Below, one piece after another: positions 19,957 through 22,911 of a DNA stretch of 22,911 nucleotides (the first letter of the stretch is position 1; each line of letters opens with the position of its first letter). The notes beneath the pieces were generated by a model. The model worked only from the letters and a program-made list of their open reading frames with translations, did not search any database and was not told where the DNA came from. A program made the translations under genes and the position numbers. The stretch lies in the NCBI GenBank assembly GCA_001931875.2, contig MSJH02000033.1, positions 1-22,911 of the forward strand, in the 5' to 3' direction. The stretch is from Byssochlamys sp. IMV 00236 (Eukaryota > Ascomycota > Eurotiomycetes > Eurotiales > Thermoascaceae).

Positions 19957-20510
19957 TTTATATAAAAAGTAAAGAACAAGAAAAAAAAAAAAGAAAAGAA
20001 AAAAAGATAAAAGAGCGTGTAGACTGCATGCTTAAATCATCATGAATTAAAACTCAGACGAGGCAATTGGCGCAAAGGAGAGACAGACAGCTTTGGTAAA
20101 AGGTACTTGCTGACATACTATCTTATGACCCCACCCTTTTTGCCAGCTGATATCCTACCTTTCACTGCCCAGTTGATCTATTTTTTTTTTCTTTGCTGTC
20201 ATTCATATACAATAAATAAATAAAAAAAGAATGACCCTGATAACACGATCCTATATAATTCTTTGACAATGATAAGAAACTATAAACCCTCTATTTCTTC
20301 AACTCGATTTAACAAATCAACGCTCATTAAAGTCATAATAATCTGTTATGTGCAACATCAGATAAAGAGTCTTATTGTATACTGTTGGCATATAAACTGA
20401 TGAATCTCTTTTGTTCCCTCCTTTGTTACACGAATTGAGTTGTAAAAAAAAGGAGCATCACACACAATTGATATTTATATATATTTTGTTCATCTCTCTT
20501 ATTGTTTGAC
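19957..20510. promoter_or_regulatory. Divergent promoter region between YPT1 (-) and AFI1 (+)
   Basis: 554 bp without a gene. It has A/G-rich DNA next to YPT1 (19970-20010), a CCCCACCC block near 20130 and TATATATATTTTG (about 20477-20489) 22 nt before the AFI1 ATG. No structured RNA was recognised. Confidence 0.4.
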
Positions 20511-22827
20511 ATGAGCAAACATGTTGAATACATTCTATTGGCGGAATTCGATATTGACAAAGGTGCTTCTCTAAAGCATCAATATCCAACAGAGACAGGA
20601 ACAGACGAACAGTAAGAAAGAAAGGAAGAAAGAAAAAAAGACTAACAGTAATAAAGTATCTTGTCTGAACTCATGTTGCCTGATGGTGCTCATTTACGTG
20701 CTGAAGATTGGACCATCTTTTGTTTGAATCAACTCACACCTGTCCCTGAACAAGAAATAGATCAAGAACGGAAAAGTCCCTTACTTTATGTATTAAACTT
20801 GGTGAGAACAAAGCATGACGCGACAGCACGAAGGTATGTGCTTATCTATTTTTACTTTTATATATTGACTTGTCAATGTTAGAGGTGCCATGGTAAAAGC
20901 AATGGCTATCTGTACTAGACATCAATATCTTCATATATACAAAGTATAAAAAGCTCACTATCATTTGATTTTTTTTACTGATCCACAGCATCCTTTTTTT
21001 AGCCTGTGCTTTTATTAGCAATGGAAAAATACTTTGAAAATCCATGCGTAGACATTTTGGAATCACTGTATAAGGCAGTCAATTCAATGGATCTATCGAG
21101 GATGCCCAAGTTCACTTGGCATGAAAGACAGATTTTGAGAGCATCAGATAATAAAACCATGTTTGAAGAAATGTTTGTGGATGATACAACTGTAGATGAT
21201 ATCGATGTCCTGGAAGATACCGAATTCAATAGACAGCGAAGAGGAACCTATATCGATCTTACTTCTGGAAGTGTAAGAGAGCAAATACCCACATTAAGTA
21301 AAGATAGGCACTTTTTCGAAACAAAGATAGAATATGAGGGCATCAAATTGCCTATCAAAATTCCTCTCACAGTCAATGACGAAGAAGTAGGCGATGTAAG
21401 TTATAGAGAAAAAAAAAAGGGGGGGGGAGGAACATACTAATGATTTGAGATAAAGTTTTCAGTGATAAAGCTTATCAACACATTTACACCCAGTCCCAAC
21501 CATTCAGGTTCACCTAATCCACACCACCCTCATCTAGACAGTTCCGGACCTTACACTCATCCGATCATGCTTTTATTGAACGCATTATTAACACAAAAGC
21601 GAATCATCTTTTTGGGCCACGGACATCCATCAGGTGAAGTAGCAAACTATGTCTTGGCAGCTTGTGCTTTAGGCAGTGGATGTGGTACAGTCTTACGAGG
21701 GTTTACAGAACGAGCGTTTCCTTACACAAATTTGACAAGTGTGGATGATTTATTAAAATGGTAATTGTTTATTTATTTATTTATTTATACATCAGAGATC
21801 TTATTGCTACTATCTAGTCCTGGATTCATTGCTGGTGTGACCAATCCTACATATGAGGAACATACCAGTTGGTGGGACGTGCTCTGTAATATAAGCACCG
21901 GTAAGATCACGGTGAGTAAAGATATCAATTCGACTAGCCCTGTGTCCAGTCGAAAGGGATCGATTGCAGCATCTATCGCAGACGATGTATCTTCATTCAG
22001 TTCATTATCGCTTGGCCGTACTTCAAGTATGGGCTCATTTAATAAACAACAACAACCTCAACAGCCCCAGCAGCAGCAGACCTCAGCAGCGATGTCACTG
22101 GTGCAAGAAGAAAAGAAAGACTCAGATGCAGAGTTTATGCAAGACGTCATGGCAGCCATTCAAGCACATTATGGAGAAACTTCGATTCGTGCCAAGTTTC
22201 AGGATTATGTATTCCGCTTTGTGCGATTAGCTGCTCTTTATGAGGAACAGGTATATCATCAAACAAAGATAGGGTACGGATCCAAGGACACAGTGCTTGG
22301 GTATGGACCTGTGTTTGTAGATGAAACAGCCAAGCAAAGAGAACTGGCTGCCAATGCGAGTCGAATCGAAGGATGGAGACAGACGATTTCCTATAAATAT
22401 TACCAAAGGGACTTGGCCACTCGACTAGAGAACTCTTGTATTAAAAACCTAGATGTCTATCACCAGATCACTAAACTGAAACGACTCAAGCACATACCAG
22501 ATAATGAAATACATGCCATCTATGAAGCGTTTCTTCATAATATCGTCACCCATCGTCAAATGATTGAGGTTCGTTTTTATATGAATATTAATCTTTAATA
22601 ACACATTATTATAGTTTTTATCATTTTTGCCTCAACATCAAGGAGGTCTAGCACCACTTGGAGTAGGCTTATTTCACTCAAATCCATTGGTTCGAAAGCA
22701 AGCACTTGAGTTATTTCGTAGATTAGAACGTAGTCCAGTAGGAATCAAGTTCATTCAGGGTCTATCAAGATTTCAAAAAATAGCTTATGAAAGACAATCC
22801 GCTTCCTATACCAATCATACACAATAA
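20511..22827 (+). CDS. AFI1: Afi1/MesA-like DENN-type protein (Arf3-interacting, polarity)
   Basis: Seven exons (20511-20611, 20657-20833, 20883-20943, 21003-21395, 21456-21760, 21818-22568, 22615-22827) give 666 aa. The N-terminus [20 protein letters not shown] and [20 protein letters not shown] match the Afi1 N-terminal domain. [21 protein letters not shown] and [20 protein letters not shown] match the SPA/DENN-like part. The C-terminus ([39 protein letters not shown]) is also conserved. In yeast Afi1 binds Arf3 and supports polarised distribution; Aspergillus MesA acts at hyphal tips. That role is inferred here. A Ser- and Gln-rich loop lies around residues 390-440. Introns 1 and 4 end in AAAG (ATAAAG), chosen because nearby CAG sites break the frame. 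The stop codon overlaps an AATAAA. Confidence 0.9.
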
Positions 22828-22864
22828 AATTTAAACTCACATTTATAAACGCGCTCTATTTTTT

Positions 22865-22882
22865 TGTGTGTGTGCGCGCGCG
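22865..22882. repeat. Alternating (TG)5(CG)4 tract
   Basis: Eighteen bases of strictly alternating pyrimidine-purine, 38 bp after the AFI1 stop. The CG half is unusual in this AT-rich DNA. Such tracts can adopt Z-DNA under supercoiling. Confidence 0.85.
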
Positions 22883-22886
22883 TTAC

Positions 22887-22911
22887 TTTTTTTTTTTTTT
22901 TTTTTTTTTTT
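22887..22911. repeat. Poly(T) run reaching the window end
   Basis: Twenty-five T to the last base. A homopolymer at the very end is a usual reason for an assembly break. Confidence 0.9.

Overview
The window reads as a compact, AT-rich, intron-dense nuclear segment of an early-diverging fungus. Mucoromycota, probably Mucorales, fits best: very short introns (about 45-90 nt), a Mucor/Rhizopus-style DDE transposase, a TnpB/Fanzor-like relic, and a typical fungal gene set. No species is claimed. The window opens inside a transposase and closes in a 25-T run, so it may be a whole contig bounded by repeats.

Layout, left to right. A DDE transposase fragment (-, 1-745). A thioredoxin-PITH protein (+, 1100-2221), whose stop lies 2 nt from the stop of COX10 (-, 2224-3357). 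A Ca2+/calmodulin-dependent protein kinase (-, 3909-5283), divergent from HMG-CoA reductase (+, 5681-9202). A very short Yap1/Pap1-type bZIP factor (-, 9386-10247). A decayed TnpB/Fanzor-like nuclease relic (+, 10801-11238). Three tandem minus-strand genes: a globin ending in a CaaX box (11381-12173), a SAM methyltransferase with a myristoylation-type N-terminus (12316-13916) and a derlin (13998-14966). A SigF-like NTF2-fold protein (+, 15357-16222), whose coding end overlaps by 10 bp that of a phenol-hydroxylase-like flavoprotein (-, 16213-18491). The Rab GTPase YPT1 (-, 19118-19956). An Afi1/MesA DENN-type protein (+, 20511-22827).

All exon structures were built by hand from GT/GC-AG junctions plus reading-frame continuity and family motifs. 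They total 45 introns in 12 genes. No RNA evidence was available, so each structure is an inference, although every one closes in frame from ATG to stop.

Most genes are conserved housekeeping functions: sterol synthesis (HMGR), heme A (COX10), ER-associated degradation (derlin), ER-Golgi and polarity traffic (YPT1, Afi1), redox (thioredoxin-PITH, Yap1) and Ca2+ signalling. They do not form an operon or an obvious cluster. The points of interest are local: a globin predicted to be farnesylated, a flavin monooxygenase homologue that has lost both secondary FAD motifs, 8-, 11- and 19-nt microexons (the 8-nt one inside the kinase HRDLKPEN loop), a GC-AG intron, frequent AAG 3' splice sites, overlapping convergent coding ends, and a transposon relic that seems to have lost its last catalytic Asp. 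I found no CRISPR array, tRNA, rRNA or complete new defence-like system.
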